Source of the DNA: Platanthera guangdongensis
Lineage: Eukaryota; Streptophyta; Magnoliopsida; Asparagales; Orchidaceae
Assembly (NCBI GenBank): GCA_039583875.1
Contig: CM077153.1
Span: forward strand, 65,232,482 to 65,296,481
DNA: 64,000 nt
Direction: 5' to 3'
Made by a program: the position numbers and the translations under genes. Numbering within the stretch: position 1 is the first letter of the stretch; the number at the start of each line of letters is the position of its first letter. The notes below the pieces were generated by a model, which saw nothing but the letters and a program-made list of their open reading frames with translations, was not told the DNA's origin and searched no databases. Below are positions 31,684 through 43,285 of this stretch, one piece after another.

Positions 31684-33077
31684 CTACAGAAATATTCTGA
31701 GGAGCCCTTGGTAGACAAGATGCTCAATTTCATTTTTCAGCCCGGAACACTCCTCAGTAGTGTGACCGGTTGTGCGGTGAAACTGACAGTGGTTTGTCTG
31801 GCCATCTCTGGGGTTTGGAGGAATTCTTCTTGGTCGTTGCAATGCCGAATCATCCAGTATTGCATATATCACGTTGGTGCGGGTTATATTTAGTGAAGTG
31901 TATTCTTAAGGCGGACCCAAACCCCTATTCCTTGGCGGGTTTCGTTGACGGTTATTACTCCAACGGTCATTCTAGCGTCACTCTTCTTACCTCACAGGGG
32001 CTTGTTCCTGCCCTTTCTTCCTTTTCTGCCCGCACTCAAATTGCTGACGATGCGCTTCGATGGCTTTGTCAGCTGCTATCTGGGCCTCGACCCGATGAAT
32101 AAGATCTGGATAACTGGACATAGATTCCCTCATGAGAGCTGAATAGAAGCCGCTGGGGCGAAGTCCTCCTAGAAATACGCCCCTTAAGAGCTCAGGGTCG
32201 ACTCCCTGGATCTGGAGGGCTTCTGCAGTGGATCGGCGAAAAAAGTCCTTCAAGGATTCCCCTTCATTTTGGCAAACCCCAGACAAATGTGAGGGGACGC
32301 GAACAATTCTTCGATTTGCAATAAAATGATCAGTGAATTGTCTTGCTAATTCTATAAAGTTTATAATAGTTCCCTCCCTCAGAGAGTGGAACCAGGTCCG
32401 AGCTTGGTCTTTAAGAGTGGCTGGGAAGACAAGGCAGAGTAGCTGGTCATGCGCATTATAGATCCTCATGATCATAGTAAAGTGGTTGACGTATTCCAAT
32501 GGGTCATCTGTTCCGTCGAAGGTTTCAATATTCAGTAGTTTAAAGCCATGTGGGATTGGGTGAACCAAAACCGAGGGTACAAGTGGGGAGCCTTGGTGAA
32601 GTGGTTGAAGAGGGTGAATATCTCGTCGGCCAACCTGCCTGCGTTCCTCGACGATCACTTCCCGTATCTGTTCCCGAGTTAATCTTTTGCGCGGCGGTAA
32701 GCGAGGTTCTTCTTCTAGGATTTGGTTGCGACGACCAGCTTCGGTTGCTCCGAGGATCGGGTGAGTGGAACTAGCGCGTCAGAGAATTCTTCTGATGCTT
32801 CTCTTTGCGGAGCTTCTCTTGGTAGGCCATGGCTTAGTGGAGGTGAGGGATTGGCCGGTACAGGTGGCTGGGCAGGAGGTGCTCCAATATTCCTGAGGAG
32901 AGCGAGCATCTTCGTTTAATGCTCCTCCATCCGTCGAACCCGTCCATCCAATGCTGTTACTGGGGCGAGAACAGTTTCTGCTTCGAGGGGTACGTCTGTA
33001 AGTAAATGAGAGTGGGCTGGCTCAGTGCGCCCTCTTGTGATGGATGCTTTAGCTGTCTGGGCGCTTCTCATTGCCAT
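31684..33077 (-). pseudogene. Gag of the Tat-like element
   Basis: The ATG at 33077 (minus) opens a frame of MAMRSAQTAKASITRG type that meets TAA at 32916-32918 and is then cut further by stops and a frame change. The central part (32658 to 31987) is intact and contains the gag core: FKLLNIETFDGTDDPLEYVN, CLVFPATLKDQARTWFHSL and VFLGGLRPSGFYSAL. The 3' part (about 31872-31684) has CQFHRTTGHTTEECSGLKNE, the Tat-type zinc-knuckle-like motif (C-x2-H in place of C-x2-C). Gag would form the particle. Several breaks mean this copy is dead, though it clearly identifies strand and lineage. Confidence 0.85.
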
Positions 33078-33191
33078 TGAAGCTGTTCTTTGGAAACTGT
33101 TTGGTTGAAAGTTTTATCTTGAGTACCGCTGTGCTGGGGGTACAATCTTCTAAGGATGTTGAGAACTCGTTTCCCACAGACAGCGCCAAAC

Positions 33192-34340
33192 TATTGCGGT
33201 CTAACTCGACATCCCGGTCAGACCGGAATAACTCGGATCGTCTTAGTTCTCAGAACGATCGAGCACGCACACAGTTAATAGAGTAGGTAGATTGTACACA
33301 AGAGGTTTTAATGTGAAAAAACCCCTCAACTGGGTAAAAAACCACGTGACCGGATCTGTGCCGGTCAAAGTCTACTATTCTCTGATTGTTATAGCTTATT
33401 TGTGAAGTAGAGGGTGACAAGACACCTCTCATTTCAGCTTTGGGGGTGAGAGAACACTTAGCACGCGGCGGACGATAGGCTATCGCACCGGGAGTTGTTA
33501 CAAATTACGCTTCACGCTAGTGTTCTTCGGGTAGCGGCTTGCTGATTCTGGATGTGGAGCCGAGCACCTGGACTTGCGGTTGCAGGGGCCACTTGGGACT
33601 TGGGAGATTTGGCTTCATCAGGTGGCTTTGACTTGACTCGGGTGCGGCTCGGGTGCGTCCCAGGGGAGAGGAACTCCACGGGCGGCTGACGAACTCGCCG
33701 CCAAGTTTGCCAGAGAGGGAGGACCGCCGATGGTGGCCGAGGCGGAGTGGACGCTCCCCTGGGCCACTTGCCTGCGACAAAGGGAGGAGACGGTCGGGGA
33801 TGCCTCCCCCTTGGCCGTGCCGGTGGCCGGGGGAGGGGCGGCCCGGGAGCTGCCCCCTCGATCTTGCGGGCAACCGAGGAAGGGGGCGGCCTGGGAGGCC
33901 GCTCCCCTTGGCCGTGCGAGTAGCCGAGGAAGGGGCGGCCTGAGCGGCACCCCCTTTGCCGCTCCGGCGGTCGGGGGAGGGAGCGACCGGGGCGGCTGCC
34001 CCTTGGCGGCGCGAGCGGCCGAGGAAGGGGGCGGCCCGGGCAGGTACCCCCTTGGCCGCGCCGATGACAGAGCGAAGGCGCGGCCCAGGCTGCCGTCCCC
34101 TCGGTCGTGCTAGCGACCAAGGGAGGGGGTGTCCCGGGCGGCCGGTCCCTTGGTTGTGCGGGTGGCCGAGGAAGGGGGCGGCCCGGGCGGCCGAGGAAGG
34201 GGGCGGCCCGGGCGGCCGCCCCCCTGGGCCGCGTTGGCGGCTGAGAGAGGCCCGGCCCGGTGAGCCGCTTCCTCTGCCACCGCCGGGGCCGGCGCAACGA
34301 AAGAGGGTAGGCGGCCGGTGTCCGGGGGGGGGGGGGGGGT

Positions 34341-34382
<42 letters not shown>

Positions 34383-34579
34383 GGTCGCCCGCCCGCTGTC
34401 GGCGAGGTGGGGCTTGCGGCGATTTGCCCATTAAGCAAAATGGGATCGGTGTGCGAGGGATCGGGTGCGGTGATCGCGCACGCGGTCAATCCCATGATCC
34501 CACCTCTTTTGAGAGGGAGATCATGGGTGTGTGATTATGGGCACACCCAACCTTTATAAAATGGGGGTCATTCCCAACA
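33192..34579 (-). repeat. Right (5') LTR of the Tat-like element
   Basis: This is 1388 bp and matches 26068-27616 with many substitutions and length changes, mostly in the GC-rich part. Its first base pair reads TA where the other LTR has TG (33192-33193). It contains the long poly-G run. Confidence 0.88.
34324..34381 (+). repeat. Poly-G run, 57 G with one T
   Basis: The run is broken only by T at 34340. The matching place in the other LTR (27410-27419) has about ten G. Such a run is prone to slippage in vivo, can form quadruplexes, and is a common site of sequencing or assembly error. Confidence 0.95.
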
Positions 34580-34584
34580 ACTAT

Positions 34585-35477
34585 CTTCCAAAAAATGTTT
34601 TTTTTTTCTTAATTGTGTCCGTTTTTACCATACCTCCATTATAATATTTTAATTATTAATAGCGAATCAGTTTGTGCCCATTACTTATAAAAATGAATTA
34701 TAAGTAAATATTTTTGCTATTGTATTATATTATCAACAGACTTAGCCCTCCTAGATAGATTCATCATGCCCTGGATGTTAATCAACACAAGTGCAGGAAT
34801 CCCACAATATTGTTGCCTTTAAGAACAGAACGGTTAGAGCAGTGCTCATCAACATAAATGCAGTTCTCCAAATAAACCTGAAACATGTTCAACATCACAT
34901 GGAGTCGAGGACAAATCTGGAATTCATTGAACACCAATTTAATTAACAGATGGTCATAAATTAGAGCTAGAACTAATCTAGAACTAATCTGGAGGTGAAT
35001 CACCAAATCATATTGAAGATCTTGATATCACCGTTCAGAGAATAAGAAAATAAGAGTTAAGGTAAATATCAAGAGATTCATTTTAGGCCCAATATTTGAT
35101 ACACTTTATCTCGTTTCCTAACACTGATGTCTCTTTCTTAAGTAATTTATAAACATGCATTACGTCTAACATTTTAGAATATCCCCCAATATATCATTTG
35201 CAATTCGACATCCGACATTTCATTCTCAAATGACCAAGAATCCGATGTCCGACACTTGCAACTTAGCCAAAAAGTGATTTTTTTAGGAATGAAGAACTGA
35301 AAGATCTTATGAGATGAAGATTAGGGGAGTGGAGGATCAGAGGATTGAAGACACAGAGGAGTTGAGGAAGATGGAATTGGACCTCGCAAAGTGAAATCAA
35401 AGAAGGCGATTTCACTGAAATTTTTGATGCGCCAACAAATTTGAAATCGAAGGTGGCAAGTAAAATCAAGAAATGCG
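34585..35477. other. Unassigned AT-rich stretch
   Basis: This was continuous with the 3' flank of the MORN pseudogene before the Tat-like insertion. A minus-strand open frame of 75 codons (34782-35006) has no feature I recognise. Nothing else is supported. Confidence 0.4.
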
Positions 35478-36038
35478 TGTAACACCCCCAAAACTGATTT
35501 TAAATGAAGTCATGTGGGTTCTAAGAGACCTAAGGAAGTATCATGAAAAAATGTGACTAATTGAGAACGGTTCAGAGATCTTTTGGAGGTGCTAGAGAAA
35601 CATTTTGTTGTGCATGCCCTGTTTACACTCCCACATAAATTAGACGTGTATTTCAAGAAATATATATTCTCAAATTTTCTATCTGGAGGATTACACGCTC
35701 TGTTTACACAGGCATGTACAGATGAAGTGTACATGCTGTAAACAATTTGTAGCTCATTTTTAGCCATTGGATGGGGTTTCTTTATATCTAATGGTGATGA
35801 TCCATTACTAGGGGTTTTAGGCCAAGAAAAGGGTTGATAGGAGGTCATTTCAGCCTTTGTTTCTGTTTTCTTAGATTAGAGAGGAGGAGAAGAAAGTTTG
35901 AGGAGGAATTTGCATTATAGGCCAAATCGAAGCTCCAAATCCCAAGCCAATACTGGATCCATGGGGTGGATTCAATTGTGCTCCTCTTTATCTCTATTTT
36001 ACAACGAACCATGATGGGGATAGAGTAGAAGAATATAC
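35478..36038 (+). repeat. Start of a Tekay-type LTR relic, interrupted by a copia element
   Basis: It starts TGTAACACCCCCAAAACTG, similar to the LTR start at 731. Later it reads CGAAGCTCCAAAT and TGGATCCATGG, which align to GAAGCTCCAAATC and CGGATCCACGG of the first LTR (about 1552-1590). At 36039 it is cut by the next element. The continuation from 43286 is too diverged for me to place its end. Confidence 0.6.
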
Positions 36039-37609
36039 TGTTGAATTTTGTGAAGTGGAAGTGGTTGACGGGACAGGCCGAGCGGCCTGGGCGGACAGCT
36101 TTGGCGGACTGGGCGGACTGTAGTGTGCGGCCTGGTGGAAAGTCTAGTGGAAGCCAGCTGCTCTTCTAAGTGGGTTGCACGGGTGAAGTCTGCGGGCTAT
36201 GCGGACTGGTGCTTTGCTCAGTGGCCGTGGTGCAAGCTTGTGCTGATAGGCGGTTTGGCTCGTGTCCGCGGGAAGCTTGCGGACTGGTGTGTCCGCGGTG
36301 TGGGCTGTTGCGGACTGGTCTTAGAGCTTGGCTGAGGCCTTGTCGAGCTCTGGTGATACAACATGTGCTTTGCTGTGAAAGTCGTTGGCGGACTTGGTTT
36401 GGAGTCCGGGAGATGGTTGCTGCGTTGGGCAGGAGTGCGAGGTGCTTGCAGACTGCTGGCGGTCTGTGCTACGGTGTTTGGCAGACAGGAGTTTGTGTCC
36501 GACATGCTCGCACTGGCCTTTGATGGTTTTGGACTTGGTCACACTCTGTGCCAAGACCATGGTGTCCGCCGTATCCGCAAAGTCCGCTGTTGACCAGGTG
36601 GACTTGCTTTCTGCCTTTGGTCGTGGACTTGTGGCGGATTGAGGCTTGAGTCTTGCAGACTGCCTCGGGGTTGTGCGGACAACCATTGAAGGGGGTTGCT
36701 ATCCTGCAGTGGTCGGAGGCTTTGCAGGCTGATGCCTTGTCCGCATAGCCTAGGCGGACTGATGAGGGTTCGCCAATGTTGTCTTGCTCATGGCGGTTTT
36801 CCTTGGTATCCGGCTAAGTCCTTGCGGACTCGGCGGACGGTGTTTTGCTATCGCGCGGGCTGGGGCGGTGTCTCTATCTCTAGGGCGGTGACCACACTCC
36901 TCACCTCGCCTATAAATAGGACCCCCTGACAGGTCTACAGTAACTTGAGTGAACAGTAAGTTGGGTTGGGCAAGGAGCTGCGGTCTCAGTTTGTCTGTCC
37001 GCGCGGATTGTTTCAGTGCTGACGTTTGCTGTGTGCAGATCGCGCGGGTAACTTCAAGGAACCAGGAGTTTGGCTTTGACTTCGGTCAAGTACTTGGAAG
37101 TGTGCGGTCTCTGCGGACTCAGCAGGAGGTCGCTCTGTGGCTTGTCAGCTCTGTTTTATCTTTGCCAGCTTCAATAACCTATCCGCCGGCTTTAGGCGGG
37201 TAGGGGGTGTTCCTCAGTTCAACTTCAGCAGGAGATGAATAACGGTGTGTCCGCGCGGCCTCGTGGCTTCGGCGGACTCCGTGGCTATTCGGCGGATTGC
37301 AGCTAAGCTCGGGCAACTTCGGCGACCTCGGCAACCTCGGCGGTCTCGGCGGACTCCGGTTCTGTCCGCCCGGCTTGGGTTTTGGTGCTTTCTGTTTACA
37401 GCTGTTATACTAGCGAAATCATGTCTCGCTATGTATGCCTCGTGTTGTAAAGAAGTGAATGAATAAAAGATCTGCTTGTGCTTCCATTGTTTGTTGGATT
37501 AACCTTTGTTCCTTGGTTTTCCGCTGGTTCAACGTGAGAACTGGGTAGTGCCGAAGATATTAATTTGGCGTTTGGGCTACCTTGCTGACCACGTTGAGAA
37601 AATTTAACA
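36039..37609 (+). repeat. 5' LTR of the third copia element
   Basis: This is rich in GCGGACT and its complement AGTCCGC, seen dozens of times with irregular spacing. TATAAATAGG is at 36911-36920. The start holds the tandem phrase GGCGGACTGG twice. Confidence 0.93.
36911..36920 (+). promoter_or_regulatory. TATA box of the third copia LTR
   Basis: TATAAATAGG lies in the 5' LTR; the matching box in the 3' LTR is at 42587-42596. Confidence 0.7.
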
Positions 37610-37620
37610 TGGTATCAGAG
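37610..37620 (+). promoter_or_regulatory. Primer binding site of the third copia element
   Basis: TGGTATCAGAG directly abuts the LTR end and complements initiator methionine tRNA. Confidence 0.9.
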
Positions 37621-37669
37621 GGAGGTTCAGTTGCGTGAGCGGTAGTCAACCAGTGTTGTTACTCAGGAT

Positions 37670-38518
37670 TTGAGTGGTGATCAACCTGTGTTGTTGCTCG
37701 GAGCTTCTGAAGGGTTGCCAACAGGTGTTGCAATTGAAGGGAGTTTTGCAAGGGGTCTTGGAATTAAACTCTTAACGCCGAGTAACTTCAAGAAGTGGAA
37801 GTCATGCATGAAGAGTTATCTTCTTGGTGAGGAGCTGTGGGAAGTCGTCGGTGGTGACGACAGACCGGAAGTTACTGCTGCGTTCGGTACTACTGAGCAG
37901 GTTAGGCTCTGGAGAAGAACAAATGCTAAGGCGGAGTTCATTCTGAAGAGGGCCGTGTCTCCGGAACTGTTTGATCACATCGTTGGATGTGAGTCGGCTG
38001 TTGATATTAGGACAACCATTGATGAGCTGTTCAATAGGAAGAATATGGCGCGGCTTCAGTTCCTGGAGAATGAGTTGGCCAGGGCAACTCTGGGAGACCT
38101 TTCCATCTCGAGATACTTCTTAAAGATGAAGAGCTTGTACGCTGAGCTGTTGGAACTGGATCCTAATGAGCCTATCTCTGAGGCGAAGATGAAAAGGCAC
38201 ATTATCTGTGGGTTGCAGAAGGAGTATGTGACCTTTGTTACATCTGTTCAAGGGTGGGCTACTCAGCCATCTTTGCTGGAGCTGGAGAATCTGCTTGCAT
38301 CACATGAGAGCTTGGCAAGGCAGATGGCTAAAGTGAATCTGAATCAGGAAGGCAGCGAAGCTCTCTTCTCAGGCAAGAAGAAAGGATGGGAAGGGAAGAA
38401 GAAGAAGAAGGTGCAGGTCGTTGGTGAGAAGCAGACTTCAACTTCGTATCAGCCGGAGAGGAGCAATGCTCCTAAGGACTGGAAGAAGAATTTGAAGTGC
38501 TACCGGTGTCATCAGTGA
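37670..38518 (+). pseudogene. Gag of the third copia element
   Basis: The reading starts at a TTG (37670); no good ATG lies upstream in frame, so the true start is probably lost. The copia gag core is clear: LTPSNFKKWKSCMKSYLLG, RLQFLENELARATLGDLSIS and KRHIICGLQKEYV. A lysine-rich tail precedes a zinc knuckle that begins CYRCHQ and then hits TGA (38516-38518). GHL follows, but the rest of the knuckle is missing and the frame changes before pol, which points to a small deletion of the knuckle's last part. In relatives this residue is often arginine, so CGA to TGA would explain the stop. Confidence 0.88.
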
Positions 38519-38537
38519 GGGCACTTGTGTCCGGGCC

Positions 38538-41500
38538 TTGTCTACTGAGGACTTCAACAGCGAGTGGATTGTGGACTCCGGGTGTGGTCATCACCTCACC
38601 AGGGACAAGTCGAAGTTCACCTCCATGCAAGCATACTTAGGTAATGAAGCTATTATCACTGCTGATAATACTGTTTATGCAGTAGAGGAGGAGGGGGTCG
38701 TGTCTTTGGGTAGTGATCAGGGTCCACTCACATTAAGGAGTGTGTATCACGTGCCGGGCATGAAGAAGAACCTCTTCTTGGTGACCAATGCGGTGGACGC
38801 TGGGTATCACGTTCTGTTTGGGCCAGCAGACGTGAGGTTCCTTCGCAACGTATCAGCGGTTAAGGCTGATGTTGCTCTTGTTAGGAGGAGGGTGAAGAAC
38901 TTGTTTGTTCTTTCCACCAGTGCTTATGTTGATAGAATGAGGGCCAATGATAGTGCTGCTATCTGGCATGAGAAGCTGGGGCATGTTGGCATGGACAAGC
39001 TGAAGGAGATGGCTAGTAGAAGTTTGGTGAGGGGGTTGCCTAAGTTGTCCTCCTTTGGTGACGGGCATGTTTGCGCGGGCTGTCAATACGGTAAGGCACA
39101 TCACCTTCCATTTGATAAATCACAAACAAGGAGCAAGAAACCATTGGAGTGTATTCATGGCGACCTAATGGGACCGACAGTTACTGCCAGCCTTGGTGGA
39201 AGCAGATACATGCTTGTCTTGGTTGATGACTACTCAAGGTATACTTGGGTGTACTTCTTAAAAGAGAAGTCGGAAGCCTTCCGTTTGTTTGTGGAGTTCA
39301 AGGAGTTGGTAGAAGGCCGGCTTGGCTTGCAGATTAAGAAGCTTAGAACTGATAACGGGGGTGAGTTTGTTTCCTCCGAGTTTTATAACTTCTGCAGGAA
39401 GCATGGGATCCAACGAGAGCTTACTTGTGCTCACACTCCACAACAAAATGGGGTAGCGGAGCGGAAGATCCGTTATCTGACGGAGACCTGCAAATGCTGG
39501 CTTCATGCGAAAGAGATCCCAAGGTCCTTTTGGGCGGAGGGGATGTCTTGTGCTGCTTATGTTATCAACCGGATGCCACTCAGCCCTATCAACATGAAGA
39601 CTCCTATTGAGCTGTTGCTGAAGGAGAAGCTGAGTGTGAGACACCTTAGGGTGTTCGGTTCAACTTGCTATGTGCATGTCCCAGATGCTTCACGGACAAA
39701 GCTGGATGCGAAGGCAAGGAAACTTGTCTTTGTTGGCTACGATGAGCGGAAGAAGGGATGGAAATGCATGGACCCTGTGACGAAGAAGTTCGTGGTGACA
39801 AGAGACGTTGTCTTTTACGAACTGACGTCATATGGAGGTGGGTCGGCGGAGCTAACCAGAAGTAGCAAGGTTGATGAAGCACCGGTGGTGGCTGCTGAAG
39901 GCTTGGAAGAGGAGCTTGTTGTTTCACCAGCAGCTCCTGTTGCTTCAAACTCTGAGGCTGAGCCTTCTGGCTCAGGAAGCAGGGGGAGCACTACTCAATG
40001 CTTGCCCTAGGTAGGAGTGGAGCCCGAAGAAGCAACGGAAGCAGTGAGCAAGGAGCCGACCCTTCGGAGATCGAAGAGGGTGGTTAAGCCACCGACTCGT
40101 TACTGTGATGGGAATGCAGTGAGCTTTGTCTCCTGCTTCTTTGCAGGTCCTCTGGATGAGCGAGAGCCTGCAAACTTCAACGAGGCCACTGGAGTGAAGG
40201 AGTGGGAAGGTGCCATGAAGGAAGAGATTGATGCTCTAAAGAAGAATGAAACCTGGTACCTTGTGCCCAAGGTTGATGGCATTACTCCGAGTACTTGCAA
40301 GTGGGTGTACAAGTTGAAGAAGAAGGCTGATGGGAGCATTGATCGGTTCAAGGCTCGCCTGGTCGCTAGAGGATTCTCACAGCAGTATGGAGAAGACTAT
40401 GAGGAGACATTCAGTCCAGTTGCGAAGATGACTTCAGTAAGAGTGGTGATCGCCTTGGCTGCTAGCAAGGGATGGAGGTTGTGGCAACTCGATGTGAAGA
40501 ATGCCTTTCTTTACGGAGAGATTGACAAGGACATCTTCATGGATCAGCCGCTTGGTTTTGTCTCTGAAAAGCATCCGGACTATGTCTGTAAACTCAGGAA
40601 GGCTCTCTATGGGTTGAAGAAAGCTCCTAGAGCGTGGTATGGGAAGATTGCAGAGTACTTGCAATTCTGTGGATACCTTGCTTCCAACTCGGATTCAAGC
40701 TTGTTCGTCAAGAAGAAGGGGGAGCTACAAGTCTTGGTCCTGCTGTATGTGGATGACATGATCATAACAGGGAACTCGGAGGGGGAAGTAGCGAGGCTCA
40801 GGGCAGAGCTTGCTATACGCTTCGAGATGAAAGACTTGGGAGAGCTTCATCACTTTCTCGGTCTTGAAGTGGAGAGGAAGGAGTGCGGGGTTCTCATTTG
40901 CCAGAAAGGGTATTCTGATCGCATTGTGAAGCGTTTCGGCATGGGCGAAGGGAAGAAGTGCTCTACTCCACTGGAACCTGGGCTAAAGCTTCGACGAGAT
41001 GAGGGAAGGGTTCTTCATGATCCCTTGGTGTTCATGGCTCTTGTTGGGAGCTTGATTTACCTAACGATTACAAGGCCGGACATTGCTTATGCTGTTGGCC
41101 GAGTAAGTCGGTATATGGCTGAACCAAGGCAATCTCATCTAGTGCCGGCAAAGAGTATTCTGAAGTATGTCAAGGCTTCTTCTAACATGGGACTCCTCTA
41201 TAGAAGGGACTCAGAGTTTGCGTTGCTCGGGTACACGGATGCTGACTATGGCGGTGATTCGGATGATCGAAGGTCTACTTCAGGTTATGTGTTCACTTGT
41301 GGTTCAGCTAGCATCTCGTGGTGTAGCAAGAAGCAGGACTCCGTGTCGGTTTCAACCACGGAGGCGGAGTATAAGGCTTCGGCCTTGGCTGCTCGGGAAG
41401 CCGTTTGGTTGAGGAGGCTTATAGAGGATGTTCATGAAGAAGTGCAAGGGCCTACTTTACTCCGGGGTGACAATGAGAGTGCTCTCAAACTGGTTAACAA

Positions 41501-41711
41501 TCCAGTGTGTCACGCCAGGACCAAGCATATGGGGATTGATCACCATTTCATTAGGGAGAAGGTGTTGGAAGGATCTCTGCTGGTCGGGCATGTTCGGAGT
41601 GAAGATAATCTTGCTGACATCTTCACGAAGCCACTGTCGAAGGGGCCCTTTGAACGCTTGCACAGCTTGCTGGGCTTGGTCACCACTTCCCACTTCAAGG
41701 GAGAGTGTTGA
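38538..41711 (+). pseudogene. Pol (protease, integrase, RT, RNase H) of the third copia element
   Basis: There is one frame with a single TAG (40008-40010), probably CAG before. Protease: WIVDSGCGHHLT (about 38565-38600). Integrase: H-H-C-C region ending CAGCQYGK (about 39076-39100), HGDLMGP, VDDYSRYTW, RTDNGGEF and PQQNGVAERK. RT: ARLVARGFSQQYG, WQLDVKNAFLYG, and catalytic YVDDMIITG (about 40746-40772). RNase H: YTDADYGGD, STTEAEYKA and KHMGIDHHFIRE, ending FTKPLSKGPFERLH. The stop codon is made by the first bases of the 3' LTR (TGT TGA at 41706-41711), so the ORF and LTR overlap by six bases. Apart from the TAG it looks complete. Confidence 0.92.
41697..41705 (+). promoter_or_regulatory. 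Polypurine tract of the third copia element
   Basis: AAGGGAGAG lies directly before the 3' LTR start and inside the last codons of pol. Confidence 0.8.
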
Positions 41712-43285
41712 ATTTTGTGAAGTGGAAGTGGTTGACGGGACAGGCCGAGCGGCCTGGGCGGACAGCTTTGGCGGACTGGGCGGACTGGGCGGACTGTAGT
41801 GTGCGGCCTGGTGGAAAGTCTAGTGGAAGCCAGCTGCTCTTCTGAGCGGGTTGCACGGGTGAAGTCTGCGGGCTATGCGGACTGGTGCTTTGCTCAGTGG
41901 CCGTGGTGCAAGCTTGTGCTGATAGGCGGTTTGACTTGTGTCCGCGGGAAGCTTGCAGACTGGTGTGTCCGCGGTGTGGGCTGTTGCGGACTGGGCTTAG
42001 AGCTTGACTGAGGCCTTGTCGAGCTCTGGTGATACAACATGTGCTTTGCTGTGGAAGTCGTTGGCAGACTTGGTTTGGAGTCTGGGAGATGGTTGCTGCG
42101 TTGGGCAAGAGTGCGAGGTGCTTGCAGACTGCTGGCGGTCTGTGCTACGGTGTTTGGTGGACGGGAGTTTGTGTCCGCCATGCTCGCACTAGCCTTTGAT
42201 GGTTTTGGACTTGGTCACACTCTGTGCCAAGACCATGGTGTCCGCCGTATCCGCAAAGTCCGCTGTTGACCGGGTGGACTTGCTTTCTGCCTTTGGTCGT
42301 GGACTTGTGGCGGATTGAGGCTTGAGTCTTGCGGACTGCCTCGGGGTTGTGCGGACAACCATTGAAGGGGGTTGCTGTCCTGCAGTGGTCGGAGGCTTTG
42401 CGGGCTGATGCCTTGTCCGTATAGCGTAGGCGGACTGATGAGGGTTCGCCAATGTTGTCTTGCTCCTGGCGGTTTTCCTTGGTATCCGGCTAAGTTCTTA
42501 CGGACTCGGCGGACGGTGTTTTGCTATCGCGCGGGCTGGGGCGGTGTCTCTATCTCTAGGGCGGTGACCACACTCCTCACCTCGCCTATAAATAGGACAC
42601 CCTGGCAGGTCTACAGTAACTTGAGTGAACAGTAAGTTGGGTTGGGCAAGGAGCTGCGGTCTCAGTTTGTCTGTCCGCGCTGATTGTTTCAGTGCTGATG
42701 TTTGCTGTGTGCAGGTCGCGCGGGTAACTTCAAGGAGCCAGGAGTTTGGCTTTGACTTCGGTCAAGTACTTGGAAGTGTGCGGTCTCTGCGGACTCAGCA
42801 GGAGGTCGCTCTGCGGCTTGCCAGCTCTGTTTCATCTTTGCCAGCTTCAATAACCTGTCCGCCGGCTTCAGGCGGGTAGGGGGTGTTCCTCAGTTCAGCT
42901 TCAGCAGGAGACGAATAACGGTGTGTCCGCGCGGCCTCGCGGCTTCGGCGGACTCCGTGGCTATTCGGCGGATTGCAGCTAAGCTCGGGCGACTTCGGCG
43001 ACCTCGGGGACCTCGGCGGTCTCGGCGGTCTCCGGTTCTGTCCGCCCGGCTTGGGTTTTGGTGCTTTCTATTTACAGCTGTTATACTAACGAAATCATGT
43101 CTCGCTATGTATGCCTCGCGTTGTAAAGAAGTGAATGAATAAAAGATCTGCTTGTGCTTCCATTGTTTGTTGGATTAACCTTTGTTCCTTGGTTTTCCGC
43201 TAGTTCAACGTGAGAACTGGGTAGTGCCGAAGATATTAATTTGACGTTTGGGCTACCTTGCTGACCACGTTGAGAAAATTTAACA
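41706..43285 (+). repeat. 3' LTR of the third copia element
   Basis: This is 1580 bp and has one more copy of the 10-base phrase GGGCGGACTG near its start (41774-41797) than the 5' LTR, which explains most of the length difference. Confidence 0.93.

Larger units (their letters stand above)
26068..34579 (-). mobile_element. Tat-like Ty3 element lacking RT and integrase, with antisense ORF
   Basis: LTRs at 26068-27616 and 33192-34579 are flanked by perfect ACTAT duplications (26063-26067 and 34580-34584). Gag and protease read on the minus strand, so the right LTR is the 5' LTR. Beside it, on the minus strand, is TGGCGCTGTCTGTGGG (33175-33190), a primer site of the TGGCGC type seen in Tat/Athila elements. 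Next to the left LTR is GGATCCGGGGGCAT, a poor purine tract. Between protease (30941) and the left LTR there is no RT, RNase H or integrase; instead there are tandem repeats, an ORF of opposite strand and a GC-rich block. This is the plan of Tat-lineage elements with antisense ORFs, less most of pol. It is likely non-autonomous and must have used enzymes from a relative, or it lost pol later. Confidence 0.85.
36039..43285 (+). mobile_element. Ty1-copia element (third family in the window)
   Basis: LTRs of 1571 and 1580 bp start TGTTGAATTTTG and end TTTAACA. Flanks are TATAC (36034-36038) and TGTAC (43286-43290), a target duplication with one mismatch. The primer site TGGTATCAGAGGG follows the 5' LTR and AAGGGAGAG precedes the 3' LTR. 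Gag and pol are each nearly open; the breaks are a stop plus frameshift at the zinc knuckle and one TAG in pol. LTRs differ by roughly two to three percent by eye. I could not assign the copia lineage with certainty. There is no extra ORF. Confidence 0.93.

Noticed and set aside
34782..35006. 75-codon minus-strand frame
   Set aside because: Hydrophobic but unlike any family I recognise; AT-rich flanks and no splice or promoter evidence. It may deserve a protein search but cannot be supported here.
36123..37466. Small frames repeated at 41799-43142
   Set aside because: They are LTR sequence present twice, without start-site or domain evidence.
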